Counted from the first letter of the stretch, positions 7,977-17,787 are shown. The stretch: DNA of 64,000 nt from Prochlorococcus marinus CUG1417 (GCF_017695975.1 NZ_JAAORN010000001.1:806001-870000), one strand, 5' to 3'. The notes: generated by a model from the sequence alone, not told the origin. Translations and numbers: made by a program.

Positions 7977-9518
7977 TTAATCTGATGCACCAAGGAATAA
8001 TCTATATGTATCGTTTTGAGTTTCATCCCAAAATTTATAGCCTAGAATTCTTACAAATTTATTCCACTCTAAAATCTCATTTTTATCGATTAAAACTCCA
8101 ATAACAATTTTCCCAACATCAGCTCCATAATTCCTATAGTGAAATACGCTTATAGACCAATTAGATTTCATATTATTTAAAAAGTTTATTAATGCGCCAG
8201 GCCTTTCAGGAAACTCAAATCTGTATAAAAGCTCAACAAAGTTTCTATTATCCATTTCTTTAAAATTCTTTGGTAATCTTCCACCTACCATATGTCTTAG
8301 ATGATTTTTAGATAATTCATCATCACTTATATCAATAAATGAGTACTCTGAATTTCTAAATACATTTAAAAGATTTTTTTTATCATTTAATCCATATACT
8401 TGAACTCCTACAAAGATCTGGGCATTCTTAGAATTCGACATCCTGTAGCTAAATTCGGTCAAATTTCTATTGTCAAGTAGCTTACAAAAATCAATTAAAC
8501 TTCCAGCACGTTCTGGTATTTCAACAGCCATCATTACTTCTTTACACTCACCAAGTTCTGCTCGTTCTGCGACAAATCTAAGCCGCTCAAAATTCATATT
8601 TGCACCACATGCAATCGCAACCATTTTTCTATTTAAATGATTCGAATTTAAAATATCTTTTTTCATCCCTGCAATTGATAATGCTCCTGCTGGCTCTAGT
8701 ATTGATCTAGTATCCTCAAAAACATCTTTTATAGCTGCACATATCTCATCAGTATTAACGGTGATCATCTTATCTATATATTTTCTGCCAATGTCAAAAG
8801 TATTTTTCCCAATTTTTTTTACAGCAACTCCATCTGCAAATTGACCAACAGAAGATAATTCCACAATTTTTGATTCTTCCAATGATTTTGTCATAGCGTC
8901 TGCATCTTCCGGCTCTACACCAATTATTTTTACTCCAGGCCATATTTTTTTAATATATAGGGATATTCCTGATATCAATCCTCCACCACCAACAGCAATA
9001 TAAATTGCATAGGGTTTTTCATTTAATTGCTGTTCAAGTTCAATAGCTATGGTTCCTTGTCCTGCTATTACATCTGGATCATCAAAAGGATGAATAAAAC
9101 ATAAATTTCTTTCTTTGCTAATCCTTATTGCTTCTTTGTATGTTTCATCATAATTATCACCAAATAATATAACTTTTGCTTTTAACTTTTTCACGGCATT
9201 AACTTTTACAAGAGGAGTTGTAATGGGCATTAATATCGTCGCTTGGCAATTTAACTTAAGAGCACTAAGAGCAACACCTTGAGCATGATTACCAGCACTT
9301 GAAGTAATTACTCCCTGAGAAAGCTGAGAATTGGTGAGCTTACTCATTTTGTTATATGCCCCTCTAACCTTGAATGAAAATACATCTTGAAGATCTTCTC
9401 TTTTTAGAAAAATTTCATTATTAAGTGTATTACTTAAATTATGAGCTTTTTCTAGGGGCGTTTTTTTTGCTACTTCATAGACTTCAGCTTGAAGTATTTT
9501 TTCAAAATAATCATTCAT
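7977..9518 (-). CDS. ilvA: Threonine ammonia-lyase, biosynthetic
   Basis: 513 aa. Deaminates threonine to 2-oxobutanoate, the first step of isoleucine synthesis. The PLP lysine lies in FSFKVRGAYNKM (about residue 49), followed by SAGNHAQGVALSA and the glycine loop AVGGGGLISGI. The C-terminal ~190 residues form two ACT-like regulatory repeats (AVEIPERAGSLIDF and RFEFPERPGALINF), as in the allosteric, isoleucine-inhibited biosynthetic enzyme. The length matches E. coli IlvA. ilvE, the last enzyme of the same pathway, is at 41.8 kb. It is divergent from dxs across 116 bases. Confidence 0.95.
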   Translation of the reverse strand: MNDYFEKILQAEVYEVAKKTPLEKAHNLSNTLNNEIFLKREDLQDVFSFKVRGAYNKMSKLTNSQLSQGVITSSAGNHAQGVALSALKLNCQATILMPITTPLVKVNAVKKLKAKVILFGDNYDETYKEAIRISKERNLCFIHPFDDPDVIAGQGTIAIELEQQLNEKPYAIYIAVGGGGLISGISLYIKKIWPGVKIIGVEPEDADAMTKSLEESKIVELSSVGQFADGVAVKKIGKNTFDIGRKYIDKMITVNTDEICAAIKDVFEDTRSILEPAGALSIAGMKKDILNSNHLNRKMVAIACGANMNFERLRFVAERAELGECKEVMMAVEIPERAGSLIDFCKLLDNRNLTEFSYRMSNSKNAQIFVGVQVYGLNDKKNLLNVFRNSEYSFIDISDDELSKNHLRHMVGGRLPKNFKEMDNRNFVELLYRFEFPERPGALINFLNNMKSNWSISVFHYRNYGADVGKIVIGVLIDKNEILEWNKFVRILGYKFWDETQNDTYRLFLGASD

Positions 9519-9634
9519 ATATATATTTTTAGCATTAATTATTAATCTAATAAAACATTACATGATCTATTTCTAAAAAAATACTCATTTTGCACCTCGA
9601 CGTTTTAGATTAGATAGATACCAATTTTTGTTAA

Positions 9635-11524
9635 ATGCTTTTAAGTGAGTTAAGTCATCCAAATCAACTTCATGGCTTAACAGTTTCACAATTAGAGGAA
9701 ATTGCTTGTCAAATTAGAGAAAGGCACCTTCAAGTAGTATCTACTAGCGGTGGACATCTTGGCCCTGGTTTAGGTGTGGTTGAGCTTACATTGGCTTTAT
9801 ATCAAACTCTTGATCTAGATTTTGACAAAGTTGTTTGGGATGTAGGACATCAAGGTTATCCTCATAAATTAATAACGGGACGTTTCAGTCAATTTGATTC
9901 CCTTAGACAACAAAATGGAGTAGCTGGATATCTAAAAAGAAGTGAAAGTAAATTTGATCATTTTGGTGCTGGACATGCAAGCACTTCTATTTCCGCTGCT
10001 TTAGGAATGGCAATAGCAAGAGACAGAAAAGGTGAGAATTATAAATGTGTTGCTGTTATTGGAGATGGAGCATTAACTGGAGGAATGGCATTAGAAGCTA
10101 TAAATCATGCAGGACACTTACCAAATACTCCTTTAGTTGTTGTATTAAATGATAATGATATGTCTATTTCACCTCCAGTTGGAGCCCTTTCCTCCTACTT
10201 AAATAAGGTAAGAGTTAGTCCGCCATTGCAATTTTTATCCGATAGTGTTCAAGAAAGTGTAAAAAATATTCCCTTAATTGGTAAGGATATACCAGAAGAA
10301 TTGAAAAATATTAAAGGAAGCGTTAGAAGATTGGCTGTGCCTAAGGTTGGTGCTGTTTTTGAAGAACTTGGATTTACATATATGGGTCCAATTGACGGTC
10401 ATGACATTGGAAATTTAGTTAATACTTTTAACGCTGCTCATAAACTTAAAAAACCTGTTCTTGTTCATGTTGTTACAACAAAAGGGAAGGGTTATCCTTA
10501 CGCAGAAGCTGACCAAGTAGGATATCATGCACAGTCTGCTTTTGATCTGACAACTGGGAAATCTATTCCATCAAAGAAACCTAAGCCTGTTAGTTATAGT
10601 AAAATATTTGGTCAAACCTTATTGAAAATATGTGAACAAGATAGCAAAGTCGTTGGCATTACAGCTGCAATGGCTACAGGTACTGGTTTAGATATATTGC
10701 AAAAAAATATTCCAGACCAATATATCGACGTTGGAATAGCAGAACAACATGCAGTTACTCTTGCTGCTGGAATGTCGTGCGATGGTCTTAAACCTGTTGT
10801 AGCAATTTATAGTACTTTTCTTCAACGTGCTTTCGATCAATTAATTCATGATGTAGGCATACAAAAATTACCTGTATCATTCGTACTTGATAGAGCTGGA
10901 ATAGTTGGAGCTGACGGTCCTACACATCAAGGGCAATACGATATCAGTTATATGAGATCCATACCTAATTTTGTATTGATGGCACCAAAAGATGAGTCTG
11001 AATTACAGAGAATGTTAATAACTTCAATAAACCATAACGGTCCTACAGCACTAAGAATACCTAGAGGCTCTGGATTAGGCGTCGCTGTAATGGATGAGGG
11101 TTGGGAACCTTTAAATATAGGCGAAGCTGAAATACTTGAGGAAGGAGAGGATATTTTAATTATTGCTTATGGTTCAATGGTCGCATCAGCTATCGAAACA
11201 TCAAAGATACTAAAAAATATGAACATTAATGCATGTCTTATTAATGCAAGATTTGTGAAACCTCTCGATCAAAATCTTATTATGCCTTTAGCAAGTAGGA
11301 TTCAAAAAGTTGTAACTATGGAAGAAGGAACCCTAATAGGTGGATTTGGTTCCGCAATAGTTGAATTATTAAACGATAATGATATAAATATTCCTGTATT
11401 CAGAATAGGTATACCTGATGTTTTAGTTGATCATGCTTCACCTGATCAGAGTAAAGAAAAATTAGGACTTATGCCTGATCAGATGGCAGATAAAATTATT
11501 AAAAAATTTAAGTTAGGCAATTAA
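9635..11524 (+). CDS. dxs: 1-deoxy-D-xylulose-5-phosphate synthase
   Basis: 629 aa, the usual length. Condenses pyruvate with glyceraldehyde 3-phosphate to give DXP, the entry step of the MEP isoprenoid pathway (carotenoids, phytol, quinone tails). The thiamine-diphosphate motif [15 protein letters not shown] is near residue 145. The transketolase central domain carries [15 protein letters not shown] and [18 protein letters not shown], and a transketolase C-terminal domain closes the protein. It is monocistronic by position: ilvA is divergent upstream and psaK convergent downstream. Confidence 0.97.
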   Translation: MLLSELSHPNQLHGLTVSQLEEIACQIRERHLQVVSTSGGHLGPGLGVVELTLALYQTLDLDFDKVVWDVGHQGYPHKLITGRFSQFDSLRQQNGVAGYLKRSESKFDHFGAGHASTSISAALGMAIARDRKGENYKCVAVIGDGALTGGMALEAINHAGHLPNTPLVVVLNDNDMSISPPVGALSSYLNKVRVSPPLQFLSDSVQESVKNIPLIGKDIPEELKNIKGSVRRLAVPKVGAVFEELGFTYMGPIDGHDIGNLVNTFNAAHKLKKPVLVHVVTTKGKGYPYAEADQVGYHAQSAFDLTTGKSIPSKKPKPVSYSKIFGQTLLKICEQDSKVVGITAAMATGTGLDILQKNIPDQYIDVGIAEQHAVTLAAGMSCDGLKPVVAIYSTFLQRAFDQLIHDVGIQKLPVSFVLDRAGIVGADGPTHQGQYDISYMRSIPNFVLMAPKDESELQRMLITSINHNGPTALRIPRGSGLGVAVMDEGWEPLNIGEAEILEEGEDILIIAYGSMVASAIETSKILKNMNINACLINARFVKPLDQNLIMPLASRIQKVVTMEEGTLIGGFGSAIVELLNDNDINIPVFRIGIPDVLVDHASPDQSKEKLGLMPDQMADKIIKKFKLGN

Positions 11525-11543
11525 AAATTTAATAAATAAATTT

Positions 11544-11804
11544 TTATAAAACACCACGTGAGGCTAATCCTAAGATTGCTCCAATTCCGAAAATATGACC
11601 TAGGCAATTAGCACCTACAACAGATGCGTGACTTAAACCACCATAGAATTTTGAATTAGGTATTTCAAAACCTTCATTAGGTTTTCTTATTGTTGCTCTA
11701 GCAATTGCATAAGCAAAAACATTACATGCAATCATTACGACGGCACACTTTGGAGACCAAGAAAAAGTTGCTGGATCTGCAGCTGCAAATAATGTAGTAA
11801 ACAT
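11544..11804 (-). CDS. psaK: Photosystem I reaction center subunit PsaK
   Basis: 86 aa, two transmembrane helices joined by a positively charged loop (ATIRKPNEGFEIP), the PsaK topology. The first helix includes CAVVMIACNVFAYAIAR, and the second contains GANCLGHIFGIGAILGLASR. PsaK is a peripheral chlorophyll-binding subunit at the edge of photosystem I. The short N-terminal stretch MFTTLFAAADPATFSWSP is typical of cyanobacterial PsaK. It is the clearest photosynthesis marker in the window. The spacer to dxs is 19 bases, convergent. Confidence 0.95.
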   Translation of the reverse strand: MFTTLFAAADPATFSWSPKCAVVMIACNVFAYAIARATIRKPNEGFEIPNSKFYGGLSHASVVGANCLGHIFGIGAILGLASRGVL

Positions 11805-11870
11805 AAAAAATCGTTATTTTTATATATTCTCTAATACTTTTACCTAAAAAACACAAAATTGTAAAAGGTC

Positions 11871-12206
11871 TTAAGAGTTGTTTACTTCTAAGCTATTTAA
11901 CAAGTTTAGAAATCCAAACAAAATAACAAAATCACTTAGAGTTAGGAAGGATTCTGCAAAGCCATGCAGGAAGTCAACCTCAACAAGCGTTTTATCATAG
12001 TAATTTAGTGTGAATATAGATACCAATATAGTTATGAATACGAATAAAACAGTTAAGGAAAATCCTGTTTTTACAAAAATATTAACAGATTTGATTTTAT
12101 ATAAGTAAAACAAAAATATTGCATACGGAATTATTGATATTGCGAACAATAATGTGTTGTCAATAGAACCTAATTTTTCTATTAATTTAAAAAATAAATC
12201 AGTCAT
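11871..12206 (-). CDS. DUF3593 family membrane protein
   Basis: 111 aa with three hydrophobic segments (about 18-38, 45-66, 90-107) and the loop DFLHGFAESFLTLSDF between the last two. I recognise it as DUF3593, found in cyanobacteria and plastid-bearing eukaryotes. Its start overlaps the end of the DUF2499 gene by 8 bases. The coupling and shared taxonomic range suggest that the two proteins work together in a photosynthetic membrane. The molecular function is unknown. Confidence 0.75.
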   Translation of the reverse strand: MTDLFFKLIEKLGSIDNTLLFAISIIPYAIFLFYLYKIKSVNIFVKTGFSLTVLFVFITILVSIFTLNYYDKTLVEVDFLHGFAESFLTLSDFVILFGFLNLLNSLEVNNS

Positions 12207-12501
12207 AAGTCTCTTCCTTTTTAAAAATAGTGAATGCTACGAGAGCTAATGTTGAATTGCCAATAAATGTAAATATCCCTTGAAGAGTTACTAATCCATA
12301 CAATACATCTTGATTATCGTAGATATGCCAAGTAATAGCGCACATAGCTCCTATTAAGTTTGGAACCATAGCTAAGCTTAACCAAAAAAATAAATTATAT
12401 TTTTTATATGTAGAAATTTTGTATATAACAAAGATGGTAAATATCCATTCAATGACAGAAGAGATGTGAATTAACCAAGTTCCAAATGAAAGTTCGTGCA
12501 A
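12199..12501 (-). CDS. DUF2499 family membrane protein
   Basis: 100 aa, with about three membrane segments and the conserved beginning HELSFGTWLIHISSVIEWIF. The middle holds WLSLAMVPNLIGAMCAITWH. DUF2499 is restricted to cyanobacteria and photosynthetic eukaryotes. It is 3 bases downstream of the PrxQ gene and overlaps the DUF3593 gene by 8 bases, so PrxQ, DUF2499 and DUF3593 probably form one mRNA together with rpmB upstream. The function is not established; a role in the photosynthetic membrane is inferred from distribution. Confidence 0.77.
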   Translation of the reverse strand: MHELSFGTWLIHISSVIEWIFTIFVIYKISTYKKYNLFFWLSLAMVPNLIGAMCAITWHIYDNQDVLYGLVTLQGIFTFIGNSTLALVAFTIFKKEETYD

Positions 12502-12504
12502 AAT

Positions 12505-13041
12505 TTATATTTTTTTCTTAAGTACATTAAGTACTTCTTTGGCATGATTTATAGGTAAAACACTTATCCATCTATAAGAAATTTCCCCTTCTGGAGAAAT
12601 CAAAAAAGTATTTCTATCTGAAAATGGAGGAATCCAAGAACCATATTTATCGCTAATAATTCCATCAGGATCGGATAATAAAGTGTAATTTATAGATTTC
12701 TCACTGCAGAAACTTTCATGAGAATCTTGATTATCAGCACTAATACCAACAATTTCGGCATTATATTTTGAAAAATCTTTTTTTAGTTCCGAAAAACCTT
12801 TAGCTTCAAGAGTGCAACCTGCGGTAAAGTCCTTTGGATAAAAATACATAACAAGCCACTTACCTTGAAAATCATTTAATTCCCAAATATTTTTTGATTT
12901 TATATTTTTATTAAAACCTTCTAATTGAAAGCTTGGAGCAATATCTCCAATTTCAGGAGCAAAGTCAAAAGCAATTGCTGAATTACAATTAAATAAAAAA
13001 ATAAAAGATATTAATATACTTAAAACTAAATTTATCATCAA
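12505..13041 (-). CDS. Exported PrxQ/BCP-type peroxiredoxin
   Basis: 178 aa. Residues 1-24 form a signal peptide (hydrophobic core, likely cut after SAIA), so the mature protein should be in the thylakoid lumen or periplasm. The peroxidase site is DFTAGCTLEAKG with peroxidatic Cys76. The resolving Cys that many PrxQ proteins carry five residues later is replaced by Lys81. A second Cys occurs at 112 (ESFCSEK), 36 residues from Cys76, the spacing of PrxQ forms whose resolving Cys sits in helix alpha3 (as described for Xylella PrxQ). It reduces peroxides using thiols. It is 2 bases from rpmB and 3 bases from the DUF2499 gene. Confidence 0.88.
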   Translation of the reverse strand: MMINLVLSILISFIFLFNCNSAIAFDFAPEIGDIAPSFQLEGFNKNIKSKNIWELNDFQGKWLVMYFYPKDFTAGCTLEAKGFSELKKDFSKYNAEIVGISADNQDSHESFCSEKSINYTLLSDPDGIISDKYGSWIPPFSDRNTFLISPEGEISYRWISVLPINHAKEVLNVLKKKI

Positions 13042-13043
13042 AT

Positions 13044-13280
13044 TTAGAATTTTTTTAAATCAACTCCATTTGATTTAGCAAATTTATCTAAACCTACTTT
13101 TTGTATAGACTTTAATGCTTTGGTGCTAATTTTAATATTCACCCATTTCTTGCCTTCTTCCCACCAAAGTCTCCTTTTTTGAAGATTAACTTGTTGCAAT
13201 TTCTTTGTACGAATATGTGAGTGACTCACTGCCATCCCGTTATTAGCTTTTGCACCGGTCAGTTCGCAAACTCTTGACAT
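13044..13280 (-). CDS. rpmB: 50S ribosomal protein L28
   Basis: 78 aa, the normal length. The bL28 pattern is clear: [20 protein letters not shown] at the start, [19 protein letters not shown] in the middle and the basic C-terminal helix. It is a structural protein of the large ribosomal subunit. The PrxQ gene follows after 2 bases, so the ribosomal gene probably leads a small transcript that also carries PrxQ and the two DUF membrane proteins. Confidence 0.97.
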   Translation of the reverse strand: MSRVCELTGAKANNGMAVSHSHIRTKKLQQVNLQKRRLWWEEGKKWVNIKISTKALKSIQKVGLDKFAKSNGVDLKKF

Positions 13281-13319
13281 ATTTATTGAGTTATATCTTT
13301 GAAAATTCTAACACATGAC

Positions 13320-15224
13320 TCAATTTGTTGAATTAAGTAATTCTGAAATTAGTTCGGCATTATTATTTTGTAAATTAATTATCTGTTCTTGATCTAATCC
13401 ACCAACGGAAAGCTTAGCCATATCGTAAACATGATTAGCAATTTTAGATGCCAATGGATTCTCAATAGGATCTTTTTCATCAATAATTATTTTGTTGCCT
13501 GTAATTTTATTAAGACCAACAATAAGTGGATGTTCTTTGTTAATTAAGAGCACATGATATTCAGGTAAGCCAGGCATCTTTTGTTCCATGTAAGCGCCCA
13601 TATCATTAATTCTTCTCATTTGCTCTGGAAGCAGGATCATCGCTGGTGGAGCATCTTTACTTGAAAGTGACTGCACTTTAACTGTTACTTTCTCATTGTT
13701 GAGGGCGTTAACTATTGTATCTCTAAGATTATCAGTATTTGATTTGCCATCCTTATCTACAATTTCCTTAGATTCATTATCTTCTAGTTCATTTATTTCT
13801 GAGTCTACTCTTTGGAATTGATAATCTTCATTTTTACTTTCCAACCATGGAAGAAATTGTGCGTCAATTAAGGGATCTGATTTAATAACTTCTTTATTAT
13901 CAGATAAACAGATATTTAATGCACTAGATTGTGCAATCAAATCTGAACAGTAAATTATTTTTTTAGAATCAGTTAATTTATTTCGCTCTTTATAATTTGC
14001 GAGAGTTGTGAAATATTTATCATTTGACTTGATGAGGGATTTATTTTCAATATCTTGAGTTACGTCTTTCTCAGCATTTATTATTGTCTCGAAAATTATA
14101 CTGTTATTGACTAAATCAGCAAATTTTTCATCTTCTATAGCACCAATTTTAATAAAAGCAGAGATTGAATCCCAAATTTCAGCATAAAATTCTGGAGAAT
14201 TTTTTATCAAATCCTTCAGTTTATTGGCAATTTTTTTTGAGATAAATGATGATATGGACCTCACTTTTCTATCTGTTTGTAATGCACTTCTACTAACATT
14301 TAGGGGTATATCTGTAGAGTCAATAACTCCTCTTAAAGGTAAAAGGTATTTTGGTACTATCTCTTTAATTGAATCGCTTACGAATACTTGATTGCAAAAT
14401 AGTTTTATTTCTCCCTTTTCCCAATCAGCTCTACCTGACAACTTTGGAAAATATAATATCCCTTGTATGTCATATGGATAATCTGTATTTAGATGAATCC
14501 ATAACAGTGGATCTCCCTGGAAAGGATAAAGGTATTTATATAACTCAATATAATCTTCATCTTTTAATTCATTAGGTTGTTTTCTCCAAGGAGGATTTTT
14601 CTTATTAATTGTCTCTCCTTCTAATAAGACATCTATTGGCATAAAATCACAATATTTTTTTATTAGTGATTTAATCCTTTCAGGCTCGATGAACTCTTTT
14701 TCTTCTTCAAGTAGGTGAAGAATAACATCTGTACCAATTGTCTCTCTTTCTGATTTCTCTAACGTGAAATTTGGCGATCCATCACATGACCATTTGAAAG
14801 CATTTGATTCCCCAATTGCTGACTTAGTTAATATATCAACTCTATCTGCCACCATGAAACTTGAATAAAACCCTAGTCCAAAATGACCTATGAATTCATC
14901 ATTATCTTTTTTATATTTTGTTAGGAATTCTTCAGCACTAGAAAATGCAACTTGATTTATGTACTTCTTAATTTCTTCATCATTCATTCCAATTCCATTA
15001 TCGGAAATTGTTAGTGTATTTTTTTCACGGTTAATTGTTATTTTTACTTGAGCCTCCTCAGTATTCTCGCAATCACCTGCCATAGAGGCCATTCTTCTTT
15101 TACTAATTGCGTCAACACCATTACTAACAAGTTCTCTTAAAAAGATTTCATGGTCAGAATATACTGCCTTCTTGATAATTGGGAAAATATTTTCGGTATT
15201 AATACGAATTTCGCCTTTTTCCAT
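13320..15224 (-). CDS. htpG: Molecular chaperone HtpG (Hsp90)
   Basis: 634 aa from the ATG at 15224. A TTG four codons upstream also opens the frame, but MEKGEIRINTENIFPIIKK is the expected N-terminus. The GHKL ATPase domain is intact: ELVSNGVDAISKRR, SDNGIGMNDEEI and GHFGLGFYSSFMVADRV. The middle domain carries LNVSRSALQTDRKVRS. The length matches bacterial HtpG. Cyanobacterial HtpG assists folding under heat, light and oxidative stress. Upstream, over 100 bases contain a short inverted repeat (15288-15303) but no CIRCE element. Confidence 0.95.
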   Translation of the reverse strand: MEKGEIRINTENIFPIIKKAVYSDHEIFLRELVSNGVDAISKRRMASMAGDCENTEEAQVKITINREKNTLTISDNGIGMNDEEIKKYINQVAFSSAEEFLTKYKKDNDEFIGHFGLGFYSSFMVADRVDILTKSAIGESNAFKWSCDGSPNFTLEKSERETIGTDVILHLLEEEKEFIEPERIKSLIKKYCDFMPIDVLLEGETINKKNPPWRKQPNELKDEDYIELYKYLYPFQGDPLLWIHLNTDYPYDIQGILYFPKLSGRADWEKGEIKLFCNQVFVSDSIKEIVPKYLLPLRGVIDSTDIPLNVSRSALQTDRKVRSISSFISKKIANKLKDLIKNSPEFYAEIWDSISAFIKIGAIEDEKFADLVNNSIIFETIINAEKDVTQDIENKSLIKSNDKYFTTLANYKERNKLTDSKKIIYCSDLIAQSSALNICLSDNKEVIKSDPLIDAQFLPWLESKNEDYQFQRVDSEINELEDNESKEIVDKDGKSNTDNLRDTIVNALNNEKVTVKVQSLSSKDAPPAMILLPEQMRRINDMGAYMEQKMPGLPEYHVLLINKEHPLIVGLNKITGNKIIIDEKDPIENPLASKIANHVYDMAKLSVGGLDQEQIINLQNNNAELISELLNSTN

Positions 15225-15287
15225 AAAAAAAATCAAATATATTAAATCTTATTTCGTAAAAACTAGTTAATCAAGTTTAATTAGGAG

Positions 15288-15303
15288 TATTGTCCGAACA
15301 ATA
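15288..15303. promoter_or_regulatory. Short inverted repeat upstream of htpG
   Basis: TATTGT and ACAATA are separated by CCGA, a perfect 6-base dyad 64 bases upstream of the htpG ATG and 37 bases past the hisZ stop. It could be an operator for htpG or part of the hisZ-side spacer. Such short AT-rich dyads are common by chance, so this is a weak call. Confidence 0.25.
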
Positions 15304-15339
15304 TATGAATTTAAAAGTTAAATAAATTTTTTAATGGTT

Positions 15340-16491
15340 TTATTTAACCCACAAAATATCACTACAATTATTTTCTCTCATAATTTGATTGGCTTTTGCC
15401 AAGTCATCACATGGATTTAAATGTAGGACGGCAATATTTCCTTTTTTCTGTTGTACTTTTTGTTCATTCATCCCTTTTTCTAACAAATAAGATTCTTTAA
15501 ACATCAATAAAATCTTTTTGTTATCTGTCTTTTCTTCCTTAATTAAATTTCTTAAAATGTCTACCGAAATTGTAAATCCAATTCCATTAAATATTTTCTC
15601 ATTAGGACTAAATGATCTTACTAACTCATCATATCTTCCGCCTTTTGCGATGATGCATTTATTTTTACCATTATCCCCTATTAGTTGAAAAACTATTCCT
15701 TCATATAAATTCAAGTGAGGTTGGAATGTGGGATCAAGTTGTAATTTAACTCCATATTTTTTTGATATTTTTGATAATGTTTCAAATAAAAAATTTAAGT
15801 CATCTAATGTTTTACTGGTACCAAATATAGTTTTTAATTTTTTCAATATTGCTATGGGCTCTCCTCGTGTGAATAAAAGATCTTTAAGAATATATTTATC
15901 ATTTTCATCTATTTCTAATTTAGATAAATTGTCTTGATCAAAATTAACAAGACTTTTCTTAATTTCTTCAAAATTATTATTCTTATATTTGTTCAGTATT
16001 AAGTCCATTATTTTTGTGGTGCTTACTAGTAGAAATAAATCACAACCATCCTTCAAATTAATATTATCGATTGAATCAAACAAAATATTAATAACTTCAA
16101 TTTCTGGGTATTTTGTATCATATCCAATTAATTCAATTCCACTCTGCAATTTTTCTTGTAACTTAAATGAATTTTTATTATTTTGTTTTTTATCAAAAAC
16201 CATTCCATTGGTGAATAATCTTATAGGTCTTTTCTTATTTATTAATCTAGTAGATGATAATTTGACAATTGATGTTGTCATTTCTGGCCTAAGACATAAT
16301 GAATTATTACTTACTATTCCAACAACCTGATTTTCGTCAATAACGCCACGGCCTTTTATGGTCTCTAAAGTATTAATAAATGAGGGTGAAACCTCTTCAT
16401 ATCCCCATAGTTTATAAATACTATTTAAATTATTTATGATGTTTGAGTTATTTTTTACATCGACTAATTTAATTTCCTTTATATCTGTCAT
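15340..16491 (-). CDS. hisZ: ATP phosphoribosyltransferase regulatory subunit
   Basis: 383 aa, a class II aminoacyl-tRNA synthetase-like fold related to HisS without the anticodon-binding domain. Visible blocks are SIYKLWGYEEVSPSFINTLE, LRPEMTTSIVKL (motif 2-like) and GGRYDELVRSF with GIGFTISVDIL (motif 3-like). HisZ pairs with a short HisG to catalyse and feedback-regulate the first step of histidine synthesis. hisG is not in the window. It is 18 bases downstream of the inositol-monophosphatase-like gene, same strand. Confidence 0.88.
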   Translation of the reverse strand: MTDIKEIKLVDVKNNSNIINNLNSIYKLWGYEEVSPSFINTLETIKGRGVIDENQVVGIVSNNSLCLRPEMTTSIVKLSSTRLINKKRPIRLFTNGMVFDKKQNNKNSFKLQEKLQSGIELIGYDTKYPEIEVINILFDSIDNINLKDGCDLFLLVSTTKIMDLILNKYKNNNFEEIKKSLVNFDQDNLSKLEIDENDKYILKDLLFTRGEPIAILKKLKTIFGTSKTLDDLNFLFETLSKISKKYGVKLQLDPTFQPHLNLYEGIVFQLIGDNGKNKCIIAKGGRYDELVRSFSPNEKIFNGIGFTISVDILRNLIKEEKTDNKKILLMFKESYLLEKGMNEQKVQQKKGNIAVLHLNPCDDLAKANQIMRENNCSDILWVK

Positions 16492-16509
16492 TTTGATATT
16501 AAATTAATT

Positions 16510-17358
16510 TTAGGTATAGAGATTTTTTTTAAATGGAGAGACTTTATCTAGTTCATTTTTTAATTCATTCTCAAGGCTGGGAGAACAAGCTAAAATTCTT
16601 CCTGAACTTAAATTAAATTCGCCTGATGGATAATCAGAAATAATACCACCAGCCTCTTTTACAATAATAGCACCGGCCGCTAGGTCCCATACCTCCAATC
16701 CTCTTTCCCAATATCCATCTACTTTACCTGCAGCAACAAATGCTAGATCAACTGCTGCTGCACCGCCTCTTCTAACACCTCTAGTTTTATGTGTTAAATA
16801 ACAAAATTCAGCATAATTATTATTCTCTGTCTCAAATCTGTCATAAGAGAAACCAGTTACAAGTAGACTATCAGATAGATTAGATGGATTCGATACTTTA
16901 ATTTCACTATCATTGCAGAATGAGCCTAAACCTATACAGGCTGAATATAGTTCATTTAAATATGGTACTGATATAGCCCCAATAATTGGCTTGTTTTTAT
17001 ATACAAGACCAATAGAAGTCCCAAAAAAAGGATATCCATGGGAATAGTTTGTTGTACCGTCTAATGGGTCTATACACCACGTTAAATCCGATGATTTGGT
17101 TAATTTACCCGATTCCTCTGCATTTATAGATATGTTTGGTGTCTCTTCTAATAAATATTCTTTTATTTTATTTTCAACTTCCAAATCTACATTGGTAACT
17201 AGATCACCCTTCCTGCCCTTTGATGATATTTTCTGAATTTTATTGTAATTAACTTTTAAAATTTCATTACCAATTTGAGCGGAATTCTTGGCTATTTCAT
17301 ACAAAATGGATAAGTTTTCTTGGTTTGCGAGTTCCTCTATTTCACTTAATTCAAACAT
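16510..17358 (-). CDS. Inositol monophosphatase family protein
   Basis: 282 aa. The metal-dependent sugar phosphatase motifs are all present: the first metal ligand block AEESGKL (about 80), WCIDPLDGTTNYSHGYPFF (about 92-110) and WDLAAGAIIVKEAGG (about 224-238). Members hydrolyse inositol-1-phosphate, histidinol phosphate, fructose-1,6-bisphosphate or PAP. Location beside hisZ makes a histidinol-phosphatase role conceivable, but that is only context. The gene starts 5 bases after the ferredoxin stop and likely shares its transcript. Confidence 0.85.
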   Translation of the reverse strand: MFELSEIEELANQENLSILYEIAKNSAQIGNEILKVNYNKIQKISSKGRKGDLVTNVDLEVENKIKEYLLEETPNISINAEESGKLTKSSDLTWCIDPLDGTTNYSHGYPFFGTSIGLVYKNKPIIGAISVPYLNELYSACIGLGSFCNDSEIKVSNPSNLSDSLLVTGFSYDRFETENNNYAEFCYLTHKTRGVRRGGAAAVDLAFVAAGKVDGYWERGLEVWDLAAGAIIVKEAGGIISDYPSGEFNLSSGRILACSPSLENELKNELDKVSPFKKNLYT

Positions 17359-17363
17359 GATAG

Positions 17364-17738
17364 TTAATCTTCCTCAAATTCCCAAGGTGGCGCAACTCTT
17401 GTGTTTCCCCTCCCAAAATATTGTCCAAATTGTAAATCATAAACTTCATCTTCATATGTAGTTTCTACCTCAAGATCTGAAGTTGCTTTAGCGACACAAA
17501 GAAGTGCATAGCCTTTGTCTTTTAAAGCCTGAGATACACCCATAGCTTCAGGTTGTTGTAAGGTACCAGATTTAATTTTAACTGCACAACTTGTACAGCA
17601 ACCATTTCTACATGAAAATGCAAGTTTGAAACCTTTCTTTTCAAATTCCTTAAGTATATATTCGTCACTATTAACCTGCTCTTGGTAGACCTTTCCGGTT
17701 TCTTTATTTTTAATCGTAACTGTGAAAGTCTTATTCAA
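17364..17738 (-). CDS. 2Fe-2S ferredoxin, plant type, with C-terminal extension
   Basis: 124 aa. Cluster ligands are visible as CRNGCCTSC (C-x4-C-x2-C, about residues 43-51) and the distal LLCVAK about 30 residues later. The protein is longer than the ~97-aa photosynthetic PetF, with an acidic tail ending PPWEFEED. It therefore looks like one of the secondary cyanobacterial ferredoxins rather than the main PSI acceptor. The electron partner is unknown. It is divergent from tRNA-Ser with a 49-base gap and probably heads a transcript with the phosphatase and hisZ. Confidence 0.88.
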   Translation of the reverse strand: MNKTFTVTIKNKETGKVYQEQVNSDEYILKEFEKKGFKLAFSCRNGCCTSCAVKIKSGTLQQPEAMGVSQALKDKGYALLCVAKATSDLEVETTYEDEVYDLQFGQYFGRGNTRVAPPWEFEED

Positions 17739-17787
17739 ATAACTTTCCTCAAAAATGGCATGATAAGGGGTTAAAATGATTATCTTG

